From Anaerolineae bacterium (GTDB lineage: Bacteria; Chloroflexota; Anaerolineae; Aggregatilineales; Phototrophicaceae), in assembly GCA_022820665.1 (NCBI GenBank), contig JAJEFB010000044.1:1-64000 (forward strand): a DNA stretch of 64,000 nucleotides. Direction: 5' to 3'. Position numbers and translations under genes: made by a program. This document shows, in pieces, positions 7,801-17,114 of this stretch (the first letter of the stretch is position 1; each line of letters begins with the position of its first letter). The notes below the pieces were generated by a model. It was not told the origin of the DNA. It worked only from the letters and a program-made list of their open reading frames with translations, and ran no database searches.

Positions 7801-9096
7801 ATGTTACCCAATGAAGTCGCGAATGTTTCGTTCGAGTCGTTTAGAGATCTCGCCAGGGGCAAGAGAGTGATACTGCTTTATCCCTGGGCAAACTTTAGAA
7901 ACGTCTTTTTGAGTTATTTTCTGAACGATATCGGCGAAGGACTGCTGTATCATCGAATCCCGGACGAAGCCGAGAGTTTGCAGGTTTGGGTAAAAGGATT
8001 GCTCGAAGAGCTACAGTTGGCGTTGGACGGTTTTGGCGAGCAACTCTCTGAAGCCTTGGAGGGGGCGTCCGCAGAAGAAATGGGCGCCGCTTTGGCTGCG
8101 GATTTCGGAGATGTTGATTTGGAACGCGCAGTATTATTCCTTGACGAGTTGGATCGTGTGCCTCAGGATGCGGAATTCCGCGCTTTTATGATCGCTCTCG
8201 TCGACAACTTGCCCGCGAACAGGCAGTTGGCGCTAAATTCTCGATTGCTCACTTACGAGCCATGGATCAACTGGGTCAACCGGGATGAGGCTGTGGTGTT
8301 GGGTACTGCGCATCGTTCGAGTAATCTCATGTTCACTAAAGAAGCGACGCCCAAACCGCAGTTGGAAATATACGCTTTTGGTCGCGGTCACGTTATTTCC
8401 AATGGACGGGAAATCCGCAGTTGGGACGGCGCGCTGCCGCGGAATCTCTTCTTTTATTTCGTCGACAATCCCTTGGTCACGCGTGACCAGATATTCGAAA
8501 TCTTCTGGCCCAAACTGTCAATAAAAGACGCAACCAATGTCTTTCATGTGACCAAGCGCAAGATAACCGAACGAATCTCGATGCAAGTCGATGATGAGGA
8601 AAACTATGAGCTCACGACCTATTCCGCCGGTTTCTATGTGCCGAGCGACAAGATCGTGCGCCACTACGATGTTGCCGATTTCGAGCAGGCCATGGAAGCG
8701 GCGTTGAGGTCCGACAATCCGCGCGAGAAGGAAGTTTTGTTCAGACACGCGGTGGACATCTATAAAGCGCCATTCTTGCATACGGTCAAGCTTGCTTGGG
8801 TAGAAGCGAGGCGGAAACAGCTACGGACAATGTACGCTGAAGCGTTAATTGGCTTGGCAAACTTGCAAGCCGGGCGGGGAGAATGGGAGCGGGCGCTCGG
8901 TTCTTATGTCAGAGTATTGCGGGAAACACCGCAGCGTGAAGACATCCACCGGAAAGTTATACAGATGTATATCAATATGGGTCGCAATGACGATGCGCGT
9001 CAGCAGTACACTTTGTTGGAGCGTATGCTTAAGAGGAGACTCGGCGTTGCGCCCTCGGAGGAAACGCAGGCGCTGCTGCGCGTTCTCGGGCAATAG
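7801..9096 (+). CDS. BTAD-domain transcriptional regulator with ATPase-like N-terminus
   Basis: A 431-residue protein from ATG 7801, with AAAGG about seven bases upstream; the frame is open further upstream but without a ribosome site. Residues 1-200 resemble the start of a STAND/AAA module: AVLFLDELDRVP looks like a Walker B, but the position expected for a P-loop reads RGKRVILLYPW with no GKS/T. Residues about 215-310 form a winged-helix OmpR/SARP-like domain (PRNLFFYFVDNPLVTRDQIFEIFWP). Residues about 320-431 form a BTAD TPR-like domain (AEALIGLANLQAGRGEWERALGSYVRVL). SARP/BTAD regulators bind promoter repeats. The target here is unknown. This fold combination is common in Chloroflexota. 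Confidence 0.75.
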   Translation: MLPNEVANVSFESFRDLARGKRVILLYPWANFRNVFLSYFLNDIGEGLLYHRIPDEAESLQVWVKGLLEELQLALDGFGEQLSEALEGASAEEMGAALAADFGDVDLERAVLFLDELDRVPQDAEFRAFMIALVDNLPANRQLALNSRLLTYEPWINWVNRDEAVVLGTAHRSSNLMFTKEATPKPQLEIYAFGRGHVISNGREIRSWDGALPRNLFFYFVDNPLVTRDQIFEIFWPKLSIKDATNVFHVTKRKITERISMQVDDEENYELTTYSAGFYVPSDKIVRHYDVADFEQAMEAALRSDNPREKEVLFRHAVDIYKAPFLHTVKLAWVEARRKQLRTMYAEALIGLANLQAGRGEWERALGSYVRVLRETPQREDIHRKVIQMYINMGRNDDARQQYTLLERMLKRRLGVAPSEETQALLRVLGQ

Positions 9097-9236
9097 TCGC
9101 GATTTCGCAGGCGTAGCTCTTTGGCGATCTGTACATCTATACTGGGTGCATTTCAATATTTTGGCAGGATGCTCTAGGAACTACAAAAGCTCATCTCCCT
9201 TTAACGGGTTCTAGGTACGGATTCACCACAGAAGTA

Positions 9237-9435
9237 AGTGCAAGTAAGTAATGAGAATGCGGAAATGCCTTTATTCAACCCCACCCCCGGCCCTGTTCCC
9301 CCCTCAATCCCCCCGCTAAACGGGGGGCGGAAACCCCGAAGCATCAGGGAGGGGGAGCGCATTTGGCGGGATTTGGGTTACATGCAGAACTTTCGCTACA
9401 AATGAGATTTTTTCGCATTACTTACTTGGTTCTAC
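9237..9435. mobile_element. MITE-like element, copy B
   Basis: The 199 bp element is bounded by AGTGCAAGTAAGTAATGAG on the left and GCATTACTTACTTGGTTCTAC on the right, the same terminal repeats as copies at 6111 and 53236. The interior differs: a G/C-run hairpin (CCCCCCGCTAAACGGGGGGC) replaces the usual GGGCGAGCC hairpin. It lies in the 9097-9648 gap, flanked on both sides by CACAGAG-type repeat text. There is no coding capacity. Confidence 0.65.
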
Positions 9436-9648
9436 AGAGGGACAGAGCGCACAGAGATTTCAAGAAAAAAACTTGGTGTTCTCCGTGTCTTTGTGGTTAA
9501 TTGAGCTTTTGAACGGTAAAGCCATTTGCCTTGCCAATAATCTGAAATGCACCCATCTATACATCTGTACTCAACGGATCGCCATTTTATTTTCATTCTG
9601 ATATACTGATACCGTCGAATAGAACAGTTTTCATCCTAGGAAAAGTTG

Positions 9649-10098
9649 ATGTTGCCCAGTCGATTGCGAGAATTGCAGTCGGTTTCGTCCGGGGAAGCCC
9701 GGGAAAGCAAGTCTTCCGCAGAACAGCATGGCGTGCTTTTGGCAGCGATTGTCATGGCAGTTGTTGGCTGGGGCGGTTTGCTTCAGTTGGTAGCCACGAC
9801 GCGTCCGCGCATTGGCGGCGAACTATGGCTGTTTTTTATTTTGCTACAGATTGCGATTACTGGATCAGTTATTCCGGTTCTGCGTTTTTTCAGCCTGCGC
9901 TTTACCTCGGTAAATGATGATCCACTGCCGGCCGGCGTAATTGTGCGACGGAGCGTCTGGGCCGGGATGCTGGTTGTTGGCGGCGCCTGGCTATTGATCC
10001 CGCGCGCTTTGTCGCTGCCCTTTGTATTGATCCTGGTATTGATTCTGCTGGTTATCGAGATCTTCCTGCGCAACCGAGAATTGGCGCATGAACGATAA
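9649..10098 (+). CDS. Small four-helix membrane protein, unknown function
   Basis: This 149-residue protein has a polar N-terminus of about 25 residues and four hydrophobic segments (about 27-48, 56-78, 103-118 and 121-140). No family is recognised. I use ATG 9649 because AGGA lies seven bases upstream; a TTG directly before it is in frame. An extended -10 (TGATATACT) lies about 40 bases upstream. The 3-prime end overlaps the selA start by 11 bases, so it heads a coupled run with selA and the M24 peptidase. No link to selenium metabolism can be shown. Confidence 0.65.
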   Translation: MLPSRLRELQSVSSGEARESKSSAEQHGVLLAAIVMAVVGWGGLLQLVATTRPRIGGELWLFFILLQIAITGSVIPVLRFFSLRFTSVNDDPLPAGVIVRRSVWAGMLVVGGAWLLIPRALSLPFVLILVLILLVIEIFLRNRELAHER

Positions 10099-11479
10099 GC
10101 GGGATTGCTTGCGCAAGCTGCCGTCCGTCGATCGACTGCTGTCCCATAAGCGTGTCCAAAACTTGATCAAAGAATATAGTCACCGATTGGTGGTTGAGGC
10201 TATCCGCGCTGACCTGGAGTCGATCCGGCGCGGCATTCTTGCCGAGCAGAACCTCGAGATCTCGGAATCCGCGGTCTTGGATCGGATCAGTCAGGGATTG
10301 CGCACCGATTTTCAAGCGAGTTTGCGTCCCGTCATCAATGCGACCGGCGTAGTAATCCACACGAATCTGGGGCGCGCTCCTTTGTCAGAGGCGGCACAGG
10401 CGGCAATGATTGCCGTCGCCGGCGCGTACAATACGTTGGAATACGACCTGGAAGAGGGGGAGCGCGGGAGTCGTCTGGTTCACGCCGCGAAACTCCTGCG
10501 CGCCTTGACCGGAGCCGAAGATGCGATTGCGCTCAACAACAATGCCGCCGCGCTGATTCTGATTTTGAGCGCGCTCGCGCGCGAGCGCGAGGTCATAATA
10601 TCGCGGGGTCAGTTGGTTGAAATCGGCGGCGGATTCCGTATTCCAGCCATTATGCGAGAGAGCGGCGCGACGCTGGTTGAAGTAGGCACGACCAACCGAA
10701 CGCGAATTGAGGATTATGAAGCGGCTGTGAACGAGCAGACAGCCATGTTGCTGCGCGTTCACGCCTCGAATTTTCGCCAGCTCGGCTTCGTTGAACAGCC
10801 CTCCTTGAGCCAAGTGACCGCGTGCGCTCGCCAACATGGATTGCTGGCGGTTGACGACCTTGGCAGCGGCACACTCATCAATACCAGAAAATTCGGATTG
10901 GCGTACGAGCCGACAATACAGGACAGTATTTCGGCCGGATTTGATCTGGTCTGTTTTAGCGGGGATAAATTGCTGGGTGGACCGCAAGCGGGAATTATTG
11001 TCGGGAAGGCGAAATTGATGGCAAGACTGAAGCGTCACCCGCTTGCCCGCGCAATGCGCGTCGACAAACTGACCTATGCCGCGCTGATCGCGACCTTGCA
11101 GCACTATCTTCGCGACGAGGCTTTGCAAGAGATTCCAATTTGGCGAATGATCGGGCGAGAGCTCGACGAAATCGGGAGGACAGCCGAACGGTGGGCGGCG
11201 CAAATCGGGGGCAAGGTTGTGGATGGGCGATCGACGGTCGGGGGCGGCAGTTTGCCCGGCACAGATCTTCCCACGCGTCTGCTGGCGATTGCGGTTGCCT
11301 CTCCGGCTCGTTTCGCCGCGGGGCTTCGGCAAGCGGATCCGCCCGTGATAGCCCGGGTTTCGAAGAGTCATGTGCTGCTGGATCCGCGCACAGTTTTGCC
11401 CGAGCAAGAGACGGACTTGTTGCGCGTCTTGTCTCGGCTTGCGCTTGATGAAGACCAAGAGAAGGGAAGGCTATCATGA
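10088..11479 (+). CDS. selA: L-seryl-tRNA(Sec) selenium transferase (selenocysteine synthase)
   Basis: SelA is a PLP enzyme that converts seryl-tRNA(Sec) to selenocysteinyl-tRNA(Sec) using selenophosphate. The 463-residue protein has the expected order: an N-terminal helical domain that binds tRNA (1-75), the family signature PVINATGVVIHTNLGRAPLS (81-100), ERGSR at 125-129, VDDLGSG near 255-261, and the PLP lysine Lys294 in SGDKLLGGPQAG. Length matches bacterial SelA. It overlaps the upstream membrane gene by 11 bases, and its TGA overlaps the M24 peptidase ATG (ATGA). No selB, selD or tRNA-Sec is visible in the window, so the rest of the pathway must be elsewhere if it exists. Confidence 0.93.
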   Translation: MNDKRDCLRKLPSVDRLLSHKRVQNLIKEYSHRLVVEAIRADLESIRRGILAEQNLEISESAVLDRISQGLRTDFQASLRPVINATGVVIHTNLGRAPLSEAAQAAMIAVAGAYNTLEYDLEEGERGSRLVHAAKLLRALTGAEDAIALNNNAAALILILSALAREREVIISRGQLVEIGGGFRIPAIMRESGATLVEVGTTNRTRIEDYEAAVNEQTAMLLRVHASNFRQLGFVEQPSLSQVTACARQHGLLAVDDLGSGTLINTRKFGLAYEPTIQDSISAGFDLVCFSGDKLLGGPQAGIIVGKAKLMARLKRHPLARAMRVDKLTYAALIATLQHYLRDEALQEIPIWRMIGRELDEIGRTAERWAAQIGGKVVDGRSTVGGGSLPGTDLPTRLLAIAVASPARFAAGLRQADPPVIARVSKSHVLLDPRTVLPEQETDLLRVLSRLALDEDQEKGRLS

Positions 11480-12705
11480 AATCTGATTTGGACCGGTTGA
11501 TGCGGGAGCGCGATATGGATGCCTTTGTCGTCACGGGCGGCGAAGAATTCAACGCGATTCGGTTTTACCTGAGCAACGGCGCGCATATCACGCATGGATC
11601 GATCTTCAAGTCGCGCGGTCAGGAGCCGCTGCTCGTATGCAGCCGTATGGAACTGGAGGAGGCGCAAAAGAGCGGCTTGCAGGCGCGGACAGATGCCGAG
11701 CTAGGCTATCAAGAGCATCTTGCGACGGCAGAGGGTGACAGCTACACGGCGACGGCCCAGTTCTGGGCGGATGTTCTGTTGGAGATGGGATTGAGCGGAG
11801 GACGCGTCGGATTATACGGCACCTGGCAGATCAACAAGACAATTGCATTGCAGGAGGCGCTGCGCGAAAGTCTTCCTCAGTATGAATTCGTTGCAGAAGG
11901 AAAGCGCACGCTCTTTGAGGAGGCGATGCTGACCAAAGATCAGCAAGAGATCAACCGGCTCAAATCGGTGGCGGAACGCGCCAATTCGGTGATGGAAAGC
12001 GCTTGGGATTATATCGCCGGACTGGATGTAAAAGGCGAGTTCCTTTTCGACGAATTGGGCCAGCAAGTGACGATTGGCGATATCAAGAGCCTGGTGCGGC
12101 GCGAGCTGATGGCCTGTGGTTTGGAAGACACAAACACGATTTTCGCGCAAGGACGGGATGCGGGTTTCCCCCATAGCCGCGGCGAACCGGACATGCCATT
12201 AAGAGTCGGCCAGGCGATTGTCTTTGACTTGTTCCCGAGAGAGCAGGGGGGTGGATACCACCACGATATGACGCGGACCTGGTGTATTGGCTATGCGCCG
12301 CCCGAGGTGCAAGAGGCTTATGAGACCGTGATGGAGGCTTTTGACATTTCAGTAGAGAGCTATGGGTTGAACAAGCCGACCCATCTGATGCAGGAAGCGG
12401 TATTGGACCATTACGAAGGAAAAGGACACCCGACGATCCGCTCTGATCCGCGGACGATGGAAGGTTATATCCATACGCTTGGCCACGGCGTCGGCATTGA
12501 CATTCACGAGAGTCCATCTATTAGCCACACAAGGCGCGACGATGTCTTCCAGATCGGGAATGTCTTGACCATTGAACCGGGATTGTATTATCCTGACCGT
12601 GGTTATGGCGTGCGGGTGGAAGACCTCTTTGTCATTGACGAGAGCGGCGCATTGGTTTCGTTGACGTCCTTTCGCAAGGATTTGGTGATTCCACTTAGCA
12701 AATGA
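11476..12705 (+). CDS. M24 family metallopeptidase (Xaa-Pro aminopeptidase-like)
   Basis: A 409-residue pita-bread metallopeptidase. The N-terminal creatinase-like domain spans about 1-150. The catalytic domain shows the dinuclear metal ligands in order: Asp in IVFDLFP, Asp in YHHDMTR, His in HTLGHGVGIDIHE, Glu in TIEPGLYY, Glu in GVRVEDLF. This predicts release of N-terminal residues before proline, or a related dipeptidase activity, in the cytoplasm. The ATG overlaps the selA stop (ATGA), so translation is probably coupled. Start and length fit the family. Confidence 0.88.
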   Translation: MKSDLDRLMRERDMDAFVVTGGEEFNAIRFYLSNGAHITHGSIFKSRGQEPLLVCSRMELEEAQKSGLQARTDAELGYQEHLATAEGDSYTATAQFWADVLLEMGLSGGRVGLYGTWQINKTIALQEALRESLPQYEFVAEGKRTLFEEAMLTKDQQEINRLKSVAERANSVMESAWDYIAGLDVKGEFLFDELGQQVTIGDIKSLVRRELMACGLEDTNTIFAQGRDAGFPHSRGEPDMPLRVGQAIVFDLFPREQGGGYHHDMTRTWCIGYAPPEVQEAYETVMEAFDISVESYGLNKPTHLMQEAVLDHYEGKGHPTIRSDPRTMEGYIHTLGHGVGIDIHESPSISHTRRDDVFQIGNVLTIEPGLYYPDRGYGVRVEDLFVIDESGALVSLTSFRKDLVIPLSK

Positions 12706-12734
12706 TCTATCGACGGGTAGTTTGCGAGGAGATT

Positions 12735-14147
12735 ATGGCATCGGCACAGATTCGCGTGGCCATTATCGGGTCCGGTCCGTCGGGCTTTTACGCCGCGGAC
12801 CACTTGCTCAAACAGCGCGATCCCCTGATTTGCGTCGATATGTACGAGCGGCTGCCAACCCCCTTTGGCTTGGTGCGCGGCGGCGTCGCGCCCGATCACG
12901 CCAAGATCAAGTCGGTCACAAAACTGTATAGTCGCATCGCCAAGCACAAGCGATTCAATTTCTTCGGCAATATCGAATTCGGCACGGATGTTACGAGAGC
13001 GGATCTCAGCAAAGTTTATCATGGCATCATATACGCGGTGGGCGCGCAGACCGACAAAAAGCTGGGGATTCCTGGTGAAGATTTAGCGAACAGCTTTGCC
13101 GCGACAGAATTCGTGGGTTGGTACAACGGTCATCCGGACTATCACGATTACGACTTCGATTTGAGCGGTATCAAACGGGTTGCCGTGATCGGCGTGGGGA
13201 ATGTCGCAATGGATGTGGCGCGTATTTTGGCGCGCACAAGCGAAGAACTTTATGAAACGGATATCGCCGACTACGCGCTGAAATCTTTGCAAAGCAGCGA
13301 GGTAGAAGAGATTATTGTGCTGGGGCGACGAGGTCCGGCGCAGGCGGCGTTTACCAATCCGGAGATCAAGGAATTGGGGGAAATGGCGGACGCGGACATC
13401 GTGGTTTCGCTGGAAGAGGCGACGCTGGACGAGCTCAGCGCCGCTGAATTGAAAGCCAAGGGCGATCGCGCGGCCGCGCGCAATGTGGAAATACTGCGGT
13501 CTTATGCCGAACGCGAGTTGCGGGGATGCTCGAGACGGATCGTCATGCGATTTCTGGTATCGCCGGTAGCATTGCTCGGCAAGGACAAGGTGGAGGCTAT
13601 CCGTATTGTCCGCAACGAACTCTATCTGGACCAGCAGGGCTCTTTGCGCCCCCGGGCAACGGAGCGCCAGGAAACCCTGCCGGTCGATATGGTCTTTCGC
13701 TCGGTTGGGTATCGCGGCGTCCGGCTGCCCGATGTGCCTTTCTATGATCCCTGGGGCACGATTCCAAATGACCATGGGCGCGTGTTGACAAAACATGAGG
13801 GCGGAGAATGCCTGGTCGGCAATTATGTCGTGGGCTGGATCAAACGCGGACCCAGCGGCATCATCGGCACCAACAAGCCTGACGCCATCGAGTCGGCCAA
13901 TCGCTTCCTGGAAGACTTGCGAGCGAATCGGGTTCTGGAACCGGCCGATACGCGCAGCGAGACCATTCTCGATCTGATTCAGTCGCGCAAGCCGACATAT
14001 TGCAGCTTTGCTGACTGGGAAAGGCTGGACGCAATCGAGCGGCAGCGCGGCGCCGAGAGCGGTCGCAGCCGCGTGAAGTTCACCACTGTCGAGGACATGC
14101 TGGCGGCTTTAGGGAAAAGCGAACAGGTGGCCGAAGCCAGCGGCTAG
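12735..14147 (+). CDS. Ferredoxin/adrenodoxin-type NADP+ reductase
   Basis: A 470-residue flavoprotein of the adrenodoxin reductase/FprA group, moving electrons between NADPH and ferredoxin through FAD. An FAD Rossmann motif is at the N-terminus (VAIIGSGPSGFYAADHLL), followed by PTPFGLVRGGVAPDH, typical of this family. A second nucleotide site lies in the middle (RVAVIGVGNVAMDVARIL, then VLGRRGPAQAAFTNPEIKEL). The C-terminal signature WIKRGPSGIIGTNKPDA is diagnostic. I choose ATG 12735 over the in-frame ATG at 12702 because GAGGAG sits five bases upstream. It follows the M24 gene closely and ends before a terminator at 14321. Confidence 0.92.
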   Translation: MASAQIRVAIIGSGPSGFYAADHLLKQRDPLICVDMYERLPTPFGLVRGGVAPDHAKIKSVTKLYSRIAKHKRFNFFGNIEFGTDVTRADLSKVYHGIIYAVGAQTDKKLGIPGEDLANSFAATEFVGWYNGHPDYHDYDFDLSGIKRVAVIGVGNVAMDVARILARTSEELYETDIADYALKSLQSSEVEEIIVLGRRGPAQAAFTNPEIKELGEMADADIVVSLEEATLDELSAAELKAKGDRAAARNVEILRSYAERELRGCSRRIVMRFLVSPVALLGKDKVEAIRIVRNELYLDQQGSLRPRATERQETLPVDMVFRSVGYRGVRLPDVPFYDPWGTIPNDHGRVLTKHEGGECLVGNYVVGWIKRGPSGIIGTNKPDAIESANRFLEDLRANRVLEPADTRSETILDLIQSRKPTYCSFADWERLDAIERQRGAESGRSRVKFTTVEDMLAALGKSEQVAEASG

Positions 14148-14320
14148 TTCAACGACGCCTTGGGTTTATATGTCCAAGCGTATGAGAAAAGTAAAGCGAT
14201 TTTACGAATTTATACGATTTTCTATGAATTTATGCCAATTTGCTTGACAAACTTGTAAAGTCGACATAAGCTTATATGCAACAGATAGATTTATTGAAAG
14301 CAAATTTATTGAATCCCCGA

Positions 14321-14344
14321 CGCCCCGCTCCCGCGGGGCGTTTC
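14321..14344 (+). terminator. Rho-independent terminator
   Basis: The hairpin CGCCCCGC-TCCC-GCGGGGCG is followed by a T/C-rich tail (TTTCCATTTCC). It lies 170 bases after the reductase stop and 90 bases before the next gene. It most likely ends the transcript begun near 9.6 kb. Confidence 0.7.
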
Positions 14345-14434
14345 CATTTCCTTGCCTCTGATTGGACATTCTCAAGGGAAGGCGATTGCGCTAATCTCGT
14401 GGCATGTCGAGGTTAAGCGCAAGGGAATACCTCT

Positions 14435-15853
14435 ATGGATGCAAAAGGGTTGATTCTGGATCGGATTAACCAGCAGGACGAAGAGCTCTGTTACATTGCC
14501 AAGGAGATTTGGGACCATCCGCAAGTCGCTTTGGAGGAAAGCTTCGCTTCTCAACTTCTGGCGGAAAAGCTGGCTGGGGAGGGATTCGAGATTACCTGGG
14601 GCACCGGCGGGATGTCGACCGCTTTTATCGCCGAGTGGGGTCAGGGCGAGCCGCTGATCGGTTTTCTGGGCGAGTACGATGCGCTTCCGGGTTTGTCGCA
14701 GGCGCTGTCCAGCGAAAAGTCGCCCATCAACCCCGGGGGACCCGGGCATGGCTGCGGCCACAACCTCTTTGGCACGGCTTGCATGGGTTCGGCAATGGCT
14801 TTGAAGTCGGCGATGCAGCAGAGCGGGATCGAAGGCAGGATCCGCTTTTATGGCTGCCCGGCGGAAGAGACCCTGGTCGGCAAGACTTTCATGGCTCGCG
14901 ATGGCGTATTTGACGACCTCGACGCGGCGATCAGTTGGCATCCGGGGGATAGCAACATCACCTGGAACGGCTCCTCTTTGGCGATGAATTCTTTCAGGGT
15001 CAACTTTTATGGGGTGGCCGCGCATGCCGGGGGATCGCCCTGGCTGGGTCGCAGCGCACTGGATGGCGTTATGCTGATGGACGCCGGCGTCAACTATATG
15101 CGCGAGCATGTGCCGCCGGAATCTCGGATTCACAGCGTCGTCACCAGCGGCGGACAAGCGCCGAACGTGGTGCCGGCTTTCGCGCAAGTATGGTATTTTG
15201 TGCGCGCTCCTCATCGTGAACAGGTCGAAGAAATGTATAGCTGGATGCAAGATATTGCCGAGGGAGCGGCGCTGATGAGCGGCACGCGGCATGAGATCGA
15301 ATTTCTCACCGGCTGCTACGAGATTTTGCCAAATGATGTCATGTCCGATTTGCTGTATGAAAAAATGGCGGAGATCGACGACATGCGCTTTACGGACCAG
15401 GAACGCGAGTTCGCCAAAGCCTTGCAGGCGAGTTTTCCCGAAGGATCGGTGAAACGGGGCTTTGAGTGGACGCAGATTTCCAGCAGCGCCCAGCTTGATC
15501 CAGCCGATATCGACGATCCCTTGTGGGAGCGCGTGCTGCCGCACTCGCCAAGTCCACCGCTGTTGGGCGGCTCGACCGAAGTGGCCGATGTTAGTTGGAT
15601 CACGCCGACAGGCCAGATCACAACCACCTGCTGGCCCCTGGGCACGCCCGGGCATAGCTGGCAGACGGTGGCGGCCTGTGGATCCAGCATCGGCAACAAA
15701 GGCATGATCTTCGCGGCCAAGGCGATGGCGCTGGCCGGCTTTGATCTTTTGACCAAGCCCGAGCTCCTGGCGGAAGCGCGAGCCGAATTCGAACGCGCGC
15801 GCGCCGGCAGAGAATATGTCAGCCCATTGCCGCCAGAGGCGACGCCGAAGTAG
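14435..15853 (+). CDS. M20 family peptidase, AbgB-like (p-aminobenzoyl-glutamate hydrolase subunit B type)
   Basis: A 472-residue amidohydrolase with the long AbgB-type architecture. Motifs: FLGEYDALPGLSQ near 78, GPGHGCGHNLFGTACMGSA near 110 (metal His), CPAEETLVGK near 145 (Glu-Glu), and VAAHAGGSPWLGRSALD in the lid domain. GTPGHSWQTVA near the C-terminus is also characteristic. AbgB with AbgA hydrolyses p-aminobenzoyl-glutamate; stand-alone relatives cleave other amide-linked amino acids. No AbgA partner is here. AAGGGAA lies about nine bases before ATG 14435. It opens a three-gene unit with an aminotransferase and a dioxygenase, which hints at release and processing of a free amino acid. 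Confidence 0.88.
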   Translation: MDAKGLILDRINQQDEELCYIAKEIWDHPQVALEESFASQLLAEKLAGEGFEITWGTGGMSTAFIAEWGQGEPLIGFLGEYDALPGLSQALSSEKSPINPGGPGHGCGHNLFGTACMGSAMALKSAMQQSGIEGRIRFYGCPAEETLVGKTFMARDGVFDDLDAAISWHPGDSNITWNGSSLAMNSFRVNFYGVAAHAGGSPWLGRSALDGVMLMDAGVNYMREHVPPESRIHSVVTSGGQAPNVVPAFAQVWYFVRAPHREQVEEMYSWMQDIAEGAALMSGTRHEIEFLTGCYEILPNDVMSDLLYEKMAEIDDMRFTDQEREFAKALQASFPEGSVKRGFEWTQISSSAQLDPADIDDPLWERVLPHSPSPPLLGGSTEVADVSWITPTGQITTTCWPLGTPGHSWQTVAACGSSIGNKGMIFAAKAMALAGFDLLTKPELLAEARAEFERARAGREYVSPLPPEATPK

Positions 15854-17047
15854 ATGGACTCCCGGCCGAGCCCACAGGGCGTTGTTGCGGGAAGCATTCC
15901 GCTTTTCGCCGGACATCCGGCGCATGAGTTGTTGCCCATCGCCGCTGTTCGAGAGATTGTCGACAGCATCTGGGCGCAAGCGGATAGGACGCGCCTGTTC
16001 AACTACGGCGATGAGCAAGGCAATCGGCAGTTGATCGATTTCCTGGCGGCGCGCTTGCAACGCAGCGAGAATCTGGCCGTCTGTCGCGAGAACGTGATGA
16101 TCATCGGCGGATCGACCTGGGGCGTCGACATGATCACGCATCATCTCGCAGAGCCGGGCGATACCATTTTGGTAGACGCGCCTTCCTATCGCGATGCCTT
16201 GCACATTTTCCGCGATGCGAAACTGGATGTGGAGTCTATCGCCATAGGCGCTGGAGGCGTTGCCGTCGATGAAATGGAGCGGCGTCTGCGCGATTTGGCT
16301 TCTCGGGGGCGTCTCCCAAAGTTTTATTATGTCGTACCCAACTTTCAAAATCCGACCGGCATCACGCTTAGTCGGGAGCGCCGGCAAGCGATCGTTGACT
16401 TGAGCAAAGCGTATGGTTTCGCGATCGTCGAGGACGATGTATACCGCGATATTCGCTTCGTCGACGATTTGCCGCCCAGTTTCTATGCCTCGTCGCGCGG
16501 GGAGAACGTACTGCGTCTTGGCACTTTTTCCAAGACGCTTGCGCCCGGGTTACGAATCGGATGGTTGATTGGGTCGGCGGAAACCGTAGAGCGCTTCGTC
16601 AGTAGCGGCATGCTGCGCATGGGGGGCGGCGCCAATCCCTTTACAGCCGCGATCGTTGCCGATTACTGCAGCAGCGGCCGTTGGGAAGAGCATGTCGTCT
16701 GGTTGCGCAATCAGTACAAGTACCGTCGGGATTGCGCATTGGCCGCGCTGGACGCTGCTATGCCGCATTCAGCCCAATGGACTAGACCCGATGGCGGATA
16801 TTTCATATGGCTGCGATTGCCAGAAAACGTAACTGTCGACGAACTTGAAGGTCTGGCGAAGGCGGAAAATGTCTATTTCGCCTCGGGCAAAGGCTTTTTC
16901 GTCCATCCCGAGGAGGGCGCTCATCACCTTCGCCTTTCGTTCAGTTATGTGCCTCTGGAAGATCTTAAGTCCGGCATCGCGATTTTGGGGCGGGTTGTTC
17001 AGACCGCTCGGCGGCAGCGAAAAGCCAGCCGCGCGCGCAGAAAATAA
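15854..17047 (+). CDS. PLP-dependent aminotransferase, class I/II (2-aminoadipate/MocR-like clade)
   Basis: A 397-residue fold-type I aminotransferase. Visible motifs: NYGDEQGNRQLIDFLAARL near 50, VVPNFQNPTGITLSRERR near 160, VEDDVYRDIRF near 195 (Asp binding the PLP pyridine), and the Schiff-base lysine in GTFSKTLAPGLRIGWLIG near 226. It lacks the N-terminal GntR domain of MocR regulators and is a free enzyme. The ATG follows the stop of the AbgB-like gene with no gap, so the two are coupled. The amino donor cannot be read from sequence; LysN-like and branched-chain enzymes share this clade. Confidence 0.87.
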   Translation: MDSRPSPQGVVAGSIPLFAGHPAHELLPIAAVREIVDSIWAQADRTRLFNYGDEQGNRQLIDFLAARLQRSENLAVCRENVMIIGGSTWGVDMITHHLAEPGDTILVDAPSYRDALHIFRDAKLDVESIAIGAGGVAVDEMERRLRDLASRGRLPKFYYVVPNFQNPTGITLSRERRQAIVDLSKAYGFAIVEDDVYRDIRFVDDLPPSFYASSRGENVLRLGTFSKTLAPGLRIGWLIGSAETVERFVSSGMLRMGGGANPFTAAIVADYCSSGRWEEHVVWLRNQYKYRRDCALAALDAAMPHSAQWTRPDGGYFIWLRLPENVTVDELEGLAKAENVYFASGKGFFVHPEEGAHHLRLSFSYVPLEDLKSGIAILGRVVQTARRQRKASRARRK

Positions 17048-17114
17048 CAAGCCTTCTTCGTCGCATGAGCGACGCGGTTTATTGGATAAGAGTTGGAAGG
17101 GCGGTGAATCCGTC

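Noticed and set aside
14244..14272. TTGACA followed 17 bases later by TAAGCT as a promoter for the AbgB-like operon
   Set aside because: The -10 matches the consensus at only three positions, and the terminator at 14321 lies between it and the gene.
14372..16387. A 671-codon minus-strand frame across the peptidase and aminotransferase
   Set aside because: It spans two well-supported plus-strand genes and their junction, and its product matches no domain.
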